Source: an uncultured Clostridia bacterium
GTDB lineage: Bacteria; Bacillota_I; Bacilli_A; RF39; UBA660
Assembly: GCA_946533175.1 (NCBI GenBank)
Contig: CAMNBS010000024.1
Span: 1 to 13,236 of the forward strand
DNA: 13,236 bases
Direction of reading: 5' to 3'
Shown: one piece after another, positions 1 to 7,838 of the stretch
How positions within the stretch are numbered: the stretch's first letter is position 1
Layout: each line of letters starts with the position of its first letter
Notes under the pieces: model-generated
Database searches by the model: none
Told to the model about the DNA's origin: nothing
Seen by the model: the letters and a program-made list of their open reading frames with translations, nothing else
Made by a program: the position numbers and the translations under genes

Positions 1-2
1 TA

Positions 3-59
3 TTTTTGAATAATTATAAAAAAAGTACATATATTAAAGAAGAAAGAAATAAAAATTGA
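3..59 (+). CDS. Possible 3' end of an upstream gene (partial)
   Basis: Frame 3 is open from the window edge for 18 codons and closes with TGA at 57-59. The encoded tail is rich in Lys, Glu and Asn, as many C-termini in this genome are. The other two forward frames stop within the first 13 bases. The hairpins at 94-146 would suit the end of such a gene. Against it, TGA is not used as a stop by any other gene here, and 18 codons in AT-rich DNA can be open by chance. No function can be assigned. Confidence 0.25.
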   Translation, partial: FLNNYKKSTYIKEERNKN

Positions 60-85
60 AACATTTTTTTGAAGCGCCATAAAAT
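56..85 (+). promoter_or_regulatory. Candidate sigma-A promoter upstream of the dac gene
   Basis: A -35 like TTGAAA (56-61) and a -10 like TAAAAT (80-85) are separated by 18 bases, each one mismatch from consensus. A transcript would start near 92, directly before the hairpin at 94-112, and would have to pass the terminator-like hairpin at 124-146 to reach the gene at 190. In DNA this AT-rich such pairs arise often, so this is only a candidate. Confidence 0.38.
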
Positions 86-93
86 ATACTGTG

Positions 94-115
94 ACGCTTA
101 ACGTTTAAGCGTTTT
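94..115 (+). terminator. Hairpin with 8-bp stem and short T run
   Basis: ACGCTTAA (94-101) pairs perfectly with TTAAGCGT (105-112) around a 3-base CGT loop, followed by a short T run (112-115). Bases 91-99 can instead pair, imperfectly, with 72-80, because AAGCG at 72-76 repeats AAGCG at 107-111. It may be the first of two tandem terminators for an upstream gene, or a 5' stabilising hairpin on the dac leader. Confidence 0.4.
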
Positions 116-123
116 ATATAGAT

Positions 124-146
124 GAGGGAATAATCCCTCTTTTTTT
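124..146 (+). terminator. Intrinsic terminator in front of dac
   Basis: GAGGGA (124-129) pairs with TCCCTC (134-139) around a 4-base ATAA loop, followed directly by seven Ts (140-146). This is a compact intrinsic terminator. It lies 44 bases before the dac start, so it either ends an upstream transcript or acts as an attenuator in the dac leader. Confidence 0.72.
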
Positions 147-189
147 GTTCTAATACTATCTAAAATAAATATATATTAGGGAGGGGATT

Positions 190-1239
190 ATGAAAAAGAT
201 TTTATTGTTGTTAATTGGTTTATGCATTATAAATGTTAAGGCGATTCCTTCTAGTTCTATTGTTATGGACGTAGATTCTGGTCGTATTTTATATCAAAAT
301 AATGCTTATGAAAAAAAATTAATTGCTAGTACTACCAAAATAATGACATTTGTGGTGGCATATGAATATGCCAGAGATTTTTTAGATGTTTATGTGGAAG
401 CAGGAGATGAAGTTTTTAAGATGTATGGCACGAGTATTTATATATCATATAAAGAAAAAATGTTGTTAAAAGATTTATTATATGGTTTGATGCTTCGAAG
501 TGGTAATGATGCGGCAGTAGTTATTGCTAATTTTGTTGGTGGAAGTGAAGAAGGTTTTGTAAAATTAATGAATAAAAAAGCTCAAAGTCTTGGGATGAAT
601 AATACCGTTTTTAATAATCCACATGGGTTGGACGAAGAAACAAAAAATTATTCTACCGCTTATGATATGGCATTATTAAGTTCATATGCCTCTCGAATAC
701 CTTTTTACGAGCAAGTAACCGGTACAAAATATTATCAAGTTCAAACAGAAGAAAAAGCCTATTCATGGACTAATCGTAATAAGATGATTTTTATGTATCC
801 TAATTTTAAAACAGGAAAAACTGGTTATACACCTAGTGCTGGTAAAACTTTTGTATCATCAAGTGAAAAAGATAATTTACATTTAACTATAGTTACTTTA
901 AATGATAATAATATATATGAAACTCACAGAATGCTATATGAAGAAATGTTTTCTCAATATCATAATACTCTTCTTCTATCTAAAGATGATTTTTCCATAG
1001 CATATCCTAATATGTATATTAAAAAAAATATCTATTATCCATTAAAAAACAACGAAAAAACTGAAATAAAAATAGTTTTTAATGATAATAATTCTACAGT
1101 TGTTGGACAAGTAGTTATTAGTTTACATAATGAAGAAATAATTAGAGAAAATATTTATTATCGTGAGAATAAGATAGATAATAATAAAAAAGAAAATATT
1201 TTTATGAAGATAAAAAAAATCTGGCAAAAATTGTTTTAA
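190..1239 (+). CDS. D-alanyl-D-alanine carboxypeptidase (DacF/PBP5-type)
   Basis: A serine-type DD-carboxypeptidase that removes the terminal D-Ala from peptidoglycan pentapeptides outside the membrane, limiting cross-linking. It has a signal peptide (residues 1-18, KK followed by a Leu/Ile core). The penicillin-binding motifs are S47-T-T-K50 (catalytic Ser and Lys), S104-G-N106 and K210-T-G212, with the family-typical FNNPHGLD at 141-148. A beta-rich PBP5-type C-terminal domain spans about 262-327. The basic, amphipathic tail (about 328-349) is like the helix that holds PBP5 proteins on the membrane. At 349 residues it is slightly short for the family. The ATG has a strong GGGAGGGG site at 179-186. 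Sporulating relatives carry several paralogues (dacA, dacB, dacF), so the exact symbol is left open. It shows that the organism has a wall. Confidence 0.93.
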   Translation: MKKILLLLIGLCIINVKAIPSSSIVMDVDSGRILYQNNAYEKKLIASTTKIMTFVVAYEYARDFLDVYVEAGDEVFKMYGTSIYISYKEKMLLKDLLYGLMLRSGNDAAVVIANFVGGSEEGFVKLMNKKAQSLGMNNTVFNNPHGLDEETKNYSTAYDMALLSSYASRIPFYEQVTGTKYYQVQTEEKAYSWTNRNKMIFMYPNFKTGKTGYTPSAGKTFVSSSEKDNLHLTIVTLNDNNIYETHRMLYEEMFSQYHNTLLLSKDDFSIAYPNMYIKKNIYYPLKNNEKTEIKIVFNDNNSTVVGQVVISLHNEEIIRENIYYRENKIDNNKKENIFMKIKKIWQKLF

Positions 1240-1260
1240 AATAGATGCCAATTTTCTTTT
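1227..1260 (+). terminator. Weak terminator candidate after dac
   Basis: AAAATTG (1227-1233) can pair with CAATTTT (1249-1255), followed by CTTTT. The stem is AT-rich, has a 15-base loop and overlaps the last dac codons. A competing TGGCA/TGCCA pairing (1222-1226 with 1246-1250) exists. Termination here is probably incomplete, so dac transcripts may read into the next gene. Confidence 0.25.
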
Positions 1261-1276
1261 CTTATAAAATTAATTA

Positions 1277-1285
1277 TGTTATGAT
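1277..1285 (+). promoter_or_regulatory. Extended -10 promoter for the unknown gene and polC
   Basis: TG at 1277-1278, one base, then TATGAT at 1280-1285 form an extended -10 element. The -35 region near 1257-1262 is poor, which an extended -10 can compensate for. A start near 1292 would give a leader of about 18 bases to the ATG at 1310 and supports that start over the GTG at 1301. Confidence 0.42.
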
Positions 1286-1298
1286 ATTAGTAGTAAGT

Positions 1299-1304
1299 AG
1301 GTGA
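1299..1304 (+). promoter_or_regulatory. Ribosome-binding site that decides the start at 1310
   Basis: AGGTGA sits five bases before the ATG at 1310. The GTG inside this element is in frame and opens the reading frame by three extra codons, but it has no Shine-Dalgarno sequence of its own at a useful distance. Confidence 0.6.
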
Positions 1305-1309
1305 AGGTA

Positions 1310-2170
1310 ATGGATTTGGAAATAAATATTAATGACTATTTATTAGCATGGTATCTTTTATATGGGGCGTCTCTTTCTAAGGAGATTGATAAATTTAAAA
1401 AAATATTATATACCAAATATAAAAAAGAATATAATTTTTGCTATAAAGATCGCAGTGAGATTATTAAATACGGAAAAGATTTTATTCCAGATAATGATAT
1501 TTTATATAATGCTGTTTTAACTAGTAGCTTATTTAAATCTTTGAAAAAGGAAACGTTAAAACATCGCAATAATCTTATTCGTATGTGGGATAATAGTAAA
1601 GAAGATATTAATAATTATATTAATGAAGTATTAAGAATACCATTTCCTAAAGTAATTAATGTTTATATTATTCATCCAAGATTAGAAATAACCGAGTATT
1701 TAAAAGATTTCCGAAGTATTGTTTGGGGAAGTGAAAAAGATAAATATGATGTTTTAACGATAATTTTAACTATTATTACAAAAGGTTTATTAATTAATAG
1801 TGGTATTGATTATCAAAATAATAAAGAAATAGTTAATTCTATTTTGGAATTATCAATTATTAATGAAATAGGAGAAGTAATTAATAATAAATCAACATAT
1901 GATTTAGGTGATCCAGTTTTAAAAATAATTAAAAGACAAATATATCCATTTTGGTTAATGTATTTAGGTTTTAGTAATAAAGAAGAAATTCTAAATAAAA
2001 TGATTGCAGATCGTATTGGTTTTGATTTAGATAAATATCCTATTGATAAAAATATGCGCAAGTTAAATATTGAGACTTTTACTAAATATTGTATAAAAAA
2101 TAGTAAGCATATCTTGAAATTAAATAATATTATGCGAATTGAAAAAGAAGAAGAGATTGAAATTCTTTAG
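1310..2170 (+). CDS. Conserved-looking hypothetical protein upstream of polC (286 aa)
   Basis: I do not recognise this protein. It has no signal peptide or clear membrane segment and looks soluble and mostly helical, with high Lys, Ile and Asn. Visible landmarks are a basic N-terminal third, a beta-like stretch with IHPR (121-124) and IVWG (137-140), a hydrophobic helix (about 147-162), ELSIINEIGE (180-189), and YPFWLMYLG near 212-220. The helix pair around ITKGLL (156-161) and NEIGE (185-189) has the layout of a zincin metalloprotease core, but there is no HExxH, so any such link is speculative. It ends in TAG 11 bases before polC and has its own extended -10 promoter, so it is probably cotranscribed with polC. 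The ATG at 1310 is preferred over the in-frame GTG at 1301, which lies inside the ribosome-binding site. The length and unbroken frame argue for a real gene. Confidence 0.8.
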   Translation: MDLEININDYLLAWYLLYGASLSKEIDKFKKILYTKYKKEYNFCYKDRSEIIKYGKDFIPDNDILYNAVLTSSLFKSLKKETLKHRNNLIRMWDNSKEDINNYINEVLRIPFPKVINVYIIHPRLEITEYLKDFRSIVWGSEKDKYDVLTIILTIITKGLLINSGIDYQNNKEIVNSILELSIINEIGEVINNKSTYDLGDPVLKIIKRQIYPFWLMYLGFSNKEEILNKMIADRIGFDLDKYPIDKNMRKLNIETFTKYCIKNSKHILKLNNIMRIEKEEEIEIL

Positions 2171-2181
2171 AAGGGAGATTT

Positions 2182-5100
2182 ATGGAAGAAAAACTTAAGG
2201 AATTATTAGATACTATTATGTTTCCTAAAGAAGATATTTCTTCTTTTTTAAATGCTAGTTTAAAAAAAGTAAAAGTTAGTAAAAATAAAATGAAAATATT
2301 ATTGCATAATGATATTCCATTTAAATTAGAACTTTACTTAAAACTTAATAAGTATCTAAATGAATTTTTTAATACTGATTGTGTTTTAGAAATTGAATGT
2401 GAGAAAAAAGATTATACTAATCTTCGAGAGTGTTATGATTATGCTATTAACTTTTGTTCAATGGATATTTTAAAAAATCGCTTAAAGAGTAATTATAATA
2501 GTTATTATATTGAATTGAATAATGAAAGTGAATTACATCAATTAAAAATGGATATTAAAAAAATCAATGATATTTTAACAATGATGGGATTTAATGAATT
2601 GGATTATATGGTTAATGAGTTTAATAGAGTAAAAGTTGAACAAGCGATTAACAAAGATTTAAAGGTAAAAATTACACCTAATGAAGTTCAAAACATTCTT
2701 CCACCAAAAGATAAATTTTACAATGGACCACGTATAAAAAAATATGAAAATGTTCTTGATGAGCGAGTTTTATTTGGAAAAGTTATTGATGATGAAATAA
2801 GAACAATTGATTCGATTGTAGGAGAGGATGTTGACATTGCCATTGAGGCAGAGGTTTTTGGAATAGATGGTTTTGAATCAGTTAAGAGTGATTTTAAAAT
2901 TATTACTTTAAAGATAACAGATTATACTAATAGTATTTATGCTAAATTGTTTACCAAAAGTAAAGAAGACTATGAAAAATATATGAGTACTTTTAAAGAA
3001 GGAAAATGGTTTAAATTTTTTGGATATACTAAAATTGATCAATTTTCACGTGGAGAATTGGTTTTTAATATTCAAAGTGTTAATTTTTCTAATCACCAAA
3101 AAGAAGAAATAATAGATGATGCCGAAGAAAAAAGAATTGAATTACATACTCATACAATGATGAGTGCGATGGATGGACTTACAGGGGTTGATTTAACCAA
3201 ACATACAATAGATATTGTTAATGTTGCAATTAAATGGGGACATAAGGCTATTGCTATTACTGATCATAATGGTTGTCAAGCTTTTCCTATTGCTTATACA
3301 ACTGTGACCAATTATAACAAAGGGAAAGCTGATAATGAGAAATTTAAAGTTATATATGGAACAGAAATAACTATTGTTGATGATAATATTGAAATAGTAA
3401 AAAGAAGTAATGATAGCGAATTATTAGCAAACGAATATGTTGTTTTTGATTTTGAAACAACAGGATTTAATGCAGCATCTGGTGATTCGATCATTGAAAT
3501 TGGGGCGGTTAAATTAAAAAATGGTGAGATTACGGATAAGTTTGATATGTTAATTAAACCTCCTCATCCTATTAGTGAAAGAATAACCTCAGTAACTAGT
3601 ATTACTAATGCTATGGTTGAAGATTGTCCAAATGAGGAAGAAGCGGTTAAAGAGTTTCTTGCTTGGACAGGTGATTTACCAATGGTGGCACATAATGCAA
3701 AGTTCGATACTTCTTTTTTAGAAATGGCTTATAAGAAGTATAATTTAGGGCAATATAATAATACTGTTATTGATACTTTAGCTTTATCGAGATTACTTGA
3801 TTCTGATGCTACAAGACATGGGCTTTCTGCTATTACTAAAAGATATGGTGTTGAATTTGATGAAGAAAGTCATCATCGTGGTGATTATGATGCTTTGGCT
3901 ACGGCCTTAGTTTTTCATAAGATGATGAAAAAATTATCTAGTATTAATATTATTAAAATAAATGATTTAGATAAATTGGTAAATAAAGATGATATTCATA
4001 AAATTGGACGTAGTTATCATATTAATTTATTAGTAAAAAACAAAGTAGGATTAAAAAATCTTTTTAAAATTATTTCTATTGCTAATACCAAACATTTTTA
4101 TCGGGGAGCGAGAATACTTCGAAGTGAACTCGAAAGTTTAAGAGAAGGTATTATTGTTGGTAGTGGATGCTATGAAAGTGAAGTATTTGTTGAAGCAAGA
4201 AGTAAAAGTGATGAAGAAATGCGTGATATTATTGGCTTTTATGACTATGTTGAAGTTCAACCACGTGAATGTTATTCTCATTTGATTCAAACTGGTGATT
4301 TTTTAAATGATGATGAATTAACAAATCATTTAAAGAAAGTAATTCGTCTAACGAAAGAAGCTGGGAAAATAATTGTAGCGACTGGAGATGTCCATCATTT
4401 ACGAAGAGAAGATAAAATTTATCGAGAAATAATTGTTAATCAGAAAAATCCCGGAGGTGGATTACATCCTTTAGCGAAAAAGGATATTACCGAAATTCCT
4501 TCACAACACTTTCGAACAACCAAAGAGATGCTTGAAGATTTTTCATTTTTGCATGATGATCATTTAATTCATGAATTAGTTATTGACAATCCTAAAAAAA
4601 TAAGTGATATGGTGGAGTTTGTTGAAGTAATTATTGATACTGGAGGTATTCCATTTTCTCCTAAATTTGAGAATAGTCGTGAAGATGTTTATAATATGGT
4701 TTATGATAAAGCTCATAGTATGTATGGTAATCCACTTCCACATTTAATCGAAGAACGTATAGCTCAAGAGTTCTATGGTGACAAAATTATTGAATTAACG
4801 AAAATGGAAGTAGAGCGATTATATCCAAATAATCAGGATAAAGAAAAATTCTACGAAGTTTTAAATAATATTGTAAAAGATGGATATGATCGTGTATTTA
4901 ATCTTACCAAAGAATATGTAAAAAAGGATTTAGAAAAGTCTGATGATCAAGAAACTAGTAAAAACATTTTAGAAAATGATGATTTATTAAATAAAGAGAC
5001 AAAAAAAGCATTAGGTGGTATTATTGGTGGTGGATTTGATGTAATTTATCTTATTGCACAAAAACTTGTTAAACATTCTAATGATGAAGGATATTTAGTA

Positions 5101-6807
5101 GGTTCTCGTGGATCAGTTGGTTCAAGTTTTGTGGCAACAATGATGGGAATAACGGAAGTTAATCCACTTCCTGCACATTATTTATGTAAAAATTGTAAAA
5201 CAAGTATCTTTAATGAAGATGATGGAACACCTCTTTCTATAAATTATTCCGCTAGTGGTTATGATTTACCTGATAAGATTTGTCCTAATTGTGGAAGTAA
5301 GTTATCTAAAGAAGGACAAGATATGCCTTTTGCAACTTTTTTAGGTTTTAATGCTGATAAAGTGCCTGATATTGATTTGAACTTTTCTGGTGATAATCAA
5401 GCATCTGCACATGCTTATACCAAAGTTATTTTTGGTGAAGATAATGTATATCGAGCTGGTACAATTGGAACGGTAGCCGAAAAAACTGCTTTTGGTTTTG
5501 TTAAGGGTTATTTTGAAAAAAAAGGTGTTAATAATGTTAGTACTGCTGAAATTGAACGTTTGGCAAAAGGATGTACAGGGGTTAAAAGAACGACTGGGCA
5601 ACATCCTGGGGGAATTGTTGTTATTCCAAGTTACATGGATGTTTTTGATTTTACTCCTTATCAATATCCAGCTGATGAATTAACTGCAGCATGGCGTACA
5701 ACTCATTTCGATTATCATGCTATTGATCAAGATGTTTTAAAACTAGATATCCTTGGTCACGATGATCCAACCATTTTAAGAATGCTTCAAGATTTATCGG
5801 GTATAGATGTTACAACTCTTCCTAATAGTGATGCTAAAGTTTTAAGTCTTTTAAATAGTCCAGAAGCTTTGGGAGTTAATAAAGATCAAATAAATTGTGA
5901 AACAGGGACATTAGGTTTACCGGAGTTAGGAACTAATTTTGTTATTAATATGCTTATTAAAGCCAAGCCTAAAACATTTGGCGATATGGTTAAAATATCT
6001 GGATTATCACACGGAACGGATGTATGGAGTGGAAATGCAGAAAAATTAATTGAAAATCATGTATGCGAATTTAAAGAAGTTATTGGATGTCGTGATGATA
6101 TTATGTTATATCTTTCTAATCATGGAATGAAACCCAAGGATGCCTTTAAAATAATGGAATTTGTTCGAAAAGGAAAAGCTAAAAAAGATCGAGAAGGATG
6201 GGCGATGTGGAAAGAAAAAATGCAACAAGCAGGAATAGTTCCTTGGTATATTGATTCATGCGAAAAAATACAATATATGTTTCCTAAAGCTCATGCTTGT
6301 GCATATGTAATGAGTGCAATGCGGATTGCCTGGTTTAAGGTTTATCAACCAATTAATTATTATGCTGCTTATTTTTCTATTCGTGAAAGTGATTTTGATA
6401 TTGATGTGATGTTAAAAGGATATGATGCTATTACGAAAAGAATTGTTGATTTAGAAAATAAAGGCCATGAAGTGTCTAATAAAGAAACAAATATTTTAAA
6501 TTGTCTTCGAATATGTCGAGAAGCATCAGCTAGAGGAATTATTTTTGATCCTATTAGTCTTGATAAATCTGATGCATCAAAATTTGTAGTTAATGGTGAA
6601 AATCATTTGATTCCACCATTTCGAGCAATTGATGGATTAGGGGACACAGTAAGTCGCTTAATTGTAGAAGAGCGTGAAAAGAAACCTTTTTTATCGATTG
6701 AAGATTTACAAATGCGTAGTAAATTAAGTACAACATTAATTGAAAAAATGCGAGACATGCATATTTTAGATGGTCTTCCTGAATCTAGCCAATTATCATT
6801 ATTTTAA
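2182..6807 (+). CDS. polC: DNA polymerase III, PolC-type alpha subunit with 3'-5' exonuclease
   Basis: The Gram-positive replicative polymerase, which synthesises and proofreads chromosomal DNA in the cytoplasm. In order: N-terminal domain (1 to about 170); OB-fold (about 196-305); first PHP half with E320-L-H-T-H324 and T360-D-H362; inserted DEDDh exonuclease (about 417-585) with D423/E425, D509 and H565/D570; second PHP half to about 850; zinc finger C1002-x2-C1005 and C1034-x2-C1037; palm catalytic P-D1063-I-D1065 and a likely third Asp, D1189 in KLDILGHDD; helix-hairpin-helix region near 1475-1530; and the clamp-binding end Q1537-L-S-L-F1541. All catalytic residues are present. At 1541 residues it is about 100 longer than B. 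subtilis PolC, mostly from a charged segment at about 864-943. AAGGGAG at 2171-2177 precedes the ATG. A terminator follows at once; the rimP/nusA genes that follow polC in Bacillus are absent. Confidence 0.98.
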   Translation: MEEKLKELLDTIMFPKEDISSFLNASLKKVKVSKNKMKILLHNDIPFKLELYLKLNKYLNEFFNTDCVLEIECEKKDYTNLRECYDYAINFCSMDILKNRLKSNYNSYYIELNNESELHQLKMDIKKINDILTMMGFNELDYMVNEFNRVKVEQAINKDLKVKITPNEVQNILPPKDKFYNGPRIKKYENVLDERVLFGKVIDDEIRTIDSIVGEDVDIAIEAEVFGIDGFESVKSDFKIITLKITDYTNSIYAKLFTKSKEDYEKYMSTFKEGKWFKFFGYTKIDQFSRGELVFNIQSVNFSNHQKEEIIDDAEEKRIELHTHTMMSAMDGLTGVDLTKHTIDIVNVAIKWGHKAIAITDHNGCQAFPIAYTTVTNYNKGKADNEKFKVIYGTEITIVDDNIEIVKRSNDSELLANEYVVFDFETTGFNAASGDSIIEIGAVKLKNGEITDKFDMLIKPPHPISERITSVTSITNAMVEDCPNEEEAVKEFLAWTGDLPMVAHNAKFDTSFLEMAYKKYNLGQYNNTVIDTLALSRLLDSDATRHGLSAITKRYGVEFDEESHHRGDYDALATALVFHKMMKKLSSINIIKINDLDKLVNKDDIHKIGRSYHINLLVKNKVGLKNLFKIISIANTKHFYRGARILRSELESLREGIIVGSGCYESEVFVEARSKSDEEMRDIIGFYDYVEVQPRECYSHLIQTGDFLNDDELTNHLKKVIRLTKEAGKIIVATGDVHHLRREDKIYREIIVNQKNPGGGLHPLAKKDITEIPSQHFRTTKEMLEDFSFLHDDHLIHELVIDNPKKISDMVEFVEVIIDTGGIPFSPKFENSREDVYNMVYDKAHSMYGNPLPHLIEERIAQEFYGDKIIELTKMEVERLYPNNQDKEKFYEVLNNIVKDGYDRVFNLTKEYVKKDLEKSDDQETSKNILENDDLLNKETKKALGGIIGGGFDVIYLIAQKLVKHSNDEGYLVGSRGSVGSSFVATMMGITEVNPLPAHYLCKNCKTSIFNEDDGTPLSINYSASGYDLPDKICPNCGSKLSKEGQDMPFATFLGFNADKVPDIDLNFSGDNQASAHAYTKVIFGEDNVYRAGTIGTVAEKTAFGFVKGYFEKKGVNNVSTAEIERLAKGCTGVKRTTGQHPGGIVVIPSYMDVFDFTPYQYPADELTAAWRTTHFDYHAIDQDVLKLDILGHDDPTILRMLQDLSGIDVTTLPNSDAKVLSLLNSPEALGVNKDQINCETGTLGLPELGTNFVINMLIKAKPKTFGDMVKISGLSHGTDVWSGNAEKLIENHVCEFKEVIGCRDDIMLYLSNHGMKPKDAFKIMEFVRKGKAKKDREGWAMWKEKMQQAGIVPWYIDSCEKIQYMFPKAHACAYVMSAMRIAWFKVYQPINYYAAYFSIRESDFDIDVMLKGYDAITKRIVDLENKGHEVSNKETNILNCLRICREASARGIIFDPISLDKSDASKFVVNGENHLIPPFRAIDGLGDTVSRLIVEEREKKPFLSIEDLQMRSKLSTTLIEKMRDMHILDGLPESSQLSLF

Positions 6808-6837
6808 AAAAAAGAAACTATTAAAGTTTCTTTTTTT
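6806..6837. terminator. Bidirectional terminator between polC and the convergent gene
   Basis: AGAAACT (6813-6819) pairs with AGTTTCT (6825-6831) around a 5-base loop. The stem is flanked by an A run (6806-6813) and a T run (6831-6837), so both strands give a hairpin plus U-tract. It starts in the last base region of polC and reaches the stop codon of the minus-strand gene (6836-6838), serving both. Confidence 0.82.
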
Positions 6838-7735
6838 AATTAATTAAATCTGGATTAAAATTATGTTCTTCTTTTTCAATACTTTTTAATTGAGCATCAT
6901 TAATTAAAAAGTATGAATCATCTAAAATACCCTTATTATCTTCTGTGATTGGATCATCCCAAGTTAAATCAAGATGTAACCATTCATTATCTACATTAAC
7001 ATAATTCCATATATGATTTTCAGTAGATATTTTATAATTAGGAATATTAAATATTTCTAGAAAAAGCATCATTGCATCAGTATATCCACCACATAAGCCG
7101 TATTTTTCAATTAAGACACCATAGGCATTATCGGATTTATAATTAATAATTTTTTTATCGCTTCGTTCTTTATCATAGGTTGTATTATTAATAATATAAT
7201 CATGTATTTTTTTAATCTTTTCACGGACTGTATCAGTATTAGTAATATTATTTTTTATTATTTCATCAATTTTGTAATTAAGAATAATAATCATTTCTTC
7301 ATCATAGACTTTATAAATTTTTAAAGTGATTTTTCCAGTTCCTTCTACTTCAGTTTTTAAAGTTTTAAAACTGTTGTATGGATGAACATAGTTGTTTAAA
7401 TTGGAAATTGTATCTTGATCATTAGCAATATCATTAACGTCTTGTATACAGTTTTCATATTCATCTGGACAATAAAAAGTAAATTCGTCCATTCCACTAT
7501 TAACTACAGTATAATATATATTAATGATATCCTTTTTAGATTTTGGAATAAAAGAGTTAGTATTTTTGACATAATTATAATCAAAATCGCGATAATATTT
7601 ATTCTTTTCTAATTTGGTTACTTTTTTTTCTAAAGGTACAAAGTAATTATCATAGATTTTAATAATATCTTCACGATATGTATAAGCTAACCATAACAGT
7701 AAGATTAGAAACAATGTGTAAAATACTTTCCTCAT
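6836..7735 (-). CDS. Membrane-anchored transglutaminase-like (cysteine protease fold) protein
   Basis: A 299-residue protein with an uncleaved-looking N-terminal membrane segment (about residues 4-19, followed by R21-E-D), so the rest should lie outside the cell. Residues about 30-165 are a linker and poorly recognised domain with C89 and C96 as a possible disulphide pair. The C-terminal transglutaminase-like domain (about 165-265) has a canonical triad: C215 in YGLCGGYTD, H241 in ENHIWNYV and D256 in HLDLTWDDP. Bacterial members of this fold act as transglutaminases or peptidases on cell-surface substrates; the substrate cannot be read from sequence. It is monocistronic, convergent with polC and shares its terminator. 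An AGGAGA site (7742-7747) lies six bases before the ATG. Domain assignment is firm; biological role is not. Confidence 0.88.
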   Translation of the reverse strand: MRKVFYTLFLILLLWLAYTYREDIIKIYDNYFVPLEKKVTKLEKNKYYRDFDYNYVKNTNSFIPKSKKDIINIYYTVVNSGMDEFTFYCPDEYENCIQDVNDIANDQDTISNLNNYVHPYNSFKTLKTEVEGTGKITLKIYKVYDEEMIIILNYKIDEIIKNNITNTDTVREKIKKIHDYIINNTTYDKERSDKKIINYKSDNAYGVLIEKYGLCGGYTDAMMLFLEIFNIPNYKISTENHIWNYVNVDNEWLHLDLTWDDPITEDNKGILDDSYFLINDAQLKSIEKEEHNFNPDLIN

Positions 7736-7753
7736 ATTTATTCTCCTAATTGT

Positions 7754-7762
7754 ATTCTAACA
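7754..7762 (-). promoter_or_regulatory. Possible extended -10 promoter for the transglutaminase-like gene
   Basis: On the minus strand TG, one base, then TAGAAT form an extended -10 (7762 down to 7754). There is no good -35. The predicted start near 7747 would leave a leader of only about a dozen bases, which barely contains the ribosome-binding site, so the call is weak. Confidence 0.25.
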
Positions 7763-7809
7763 TAAAATATGCAAATTTGACATAAAAAATTAAAAAATAT
7801 TTATTATTT

Positions 7810-7838
7810 AAAAAAAATAAACCACAATAGGGTTTATT
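7810..7838 (-). terminator. Intrinsic terminator of rpsT
   Basis: On the minus strand AATAAACC (from 7838-7831) pairs with GGTTTATT (7823-7816) around a 7-base loop and runs into six Ts (7815-7810). The stem begins within the rpsT stop codon. Transcription of rpsT should therefore end before the transglutaminase-like gene. Confidence 0.78.

Noticed and set aside
1..189. T-box or known riboswitch ahead of dac
   Set aside because: No specifier-loop, T-box sequence or recognisable aptamer core could be found; only simple hairpins are present.
1813..2061. Minus-strand open frame inside the unknown gene
   Set aside because: No ribosome-binding site or promoter; its composition is that of the antisense of an AT-rich gene.
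5341..5683. Overlapping open frames inside polC on both strands
   Set aside because: They lie in the strongly conserved polymerase core, lack ribosome-binding sites and read as shadows of polC.
7415..7612. Plus-strand open frame inside the transglutaminase-like gene
   Set aside because: Very Ile/Phe-rich, as expected for the antisense of a Lys/Asn-rich gene, with no start signal.
7777..7803. Plus-strand promoter TTGACA with a TATTTA-like -10
   Set aside because: The spacer to TATTTA (7798-7803) is 15 bases and to TATTAT (7802-7807) 19, and no plus-strand gene follows; both flanking genes are on the minus strand.
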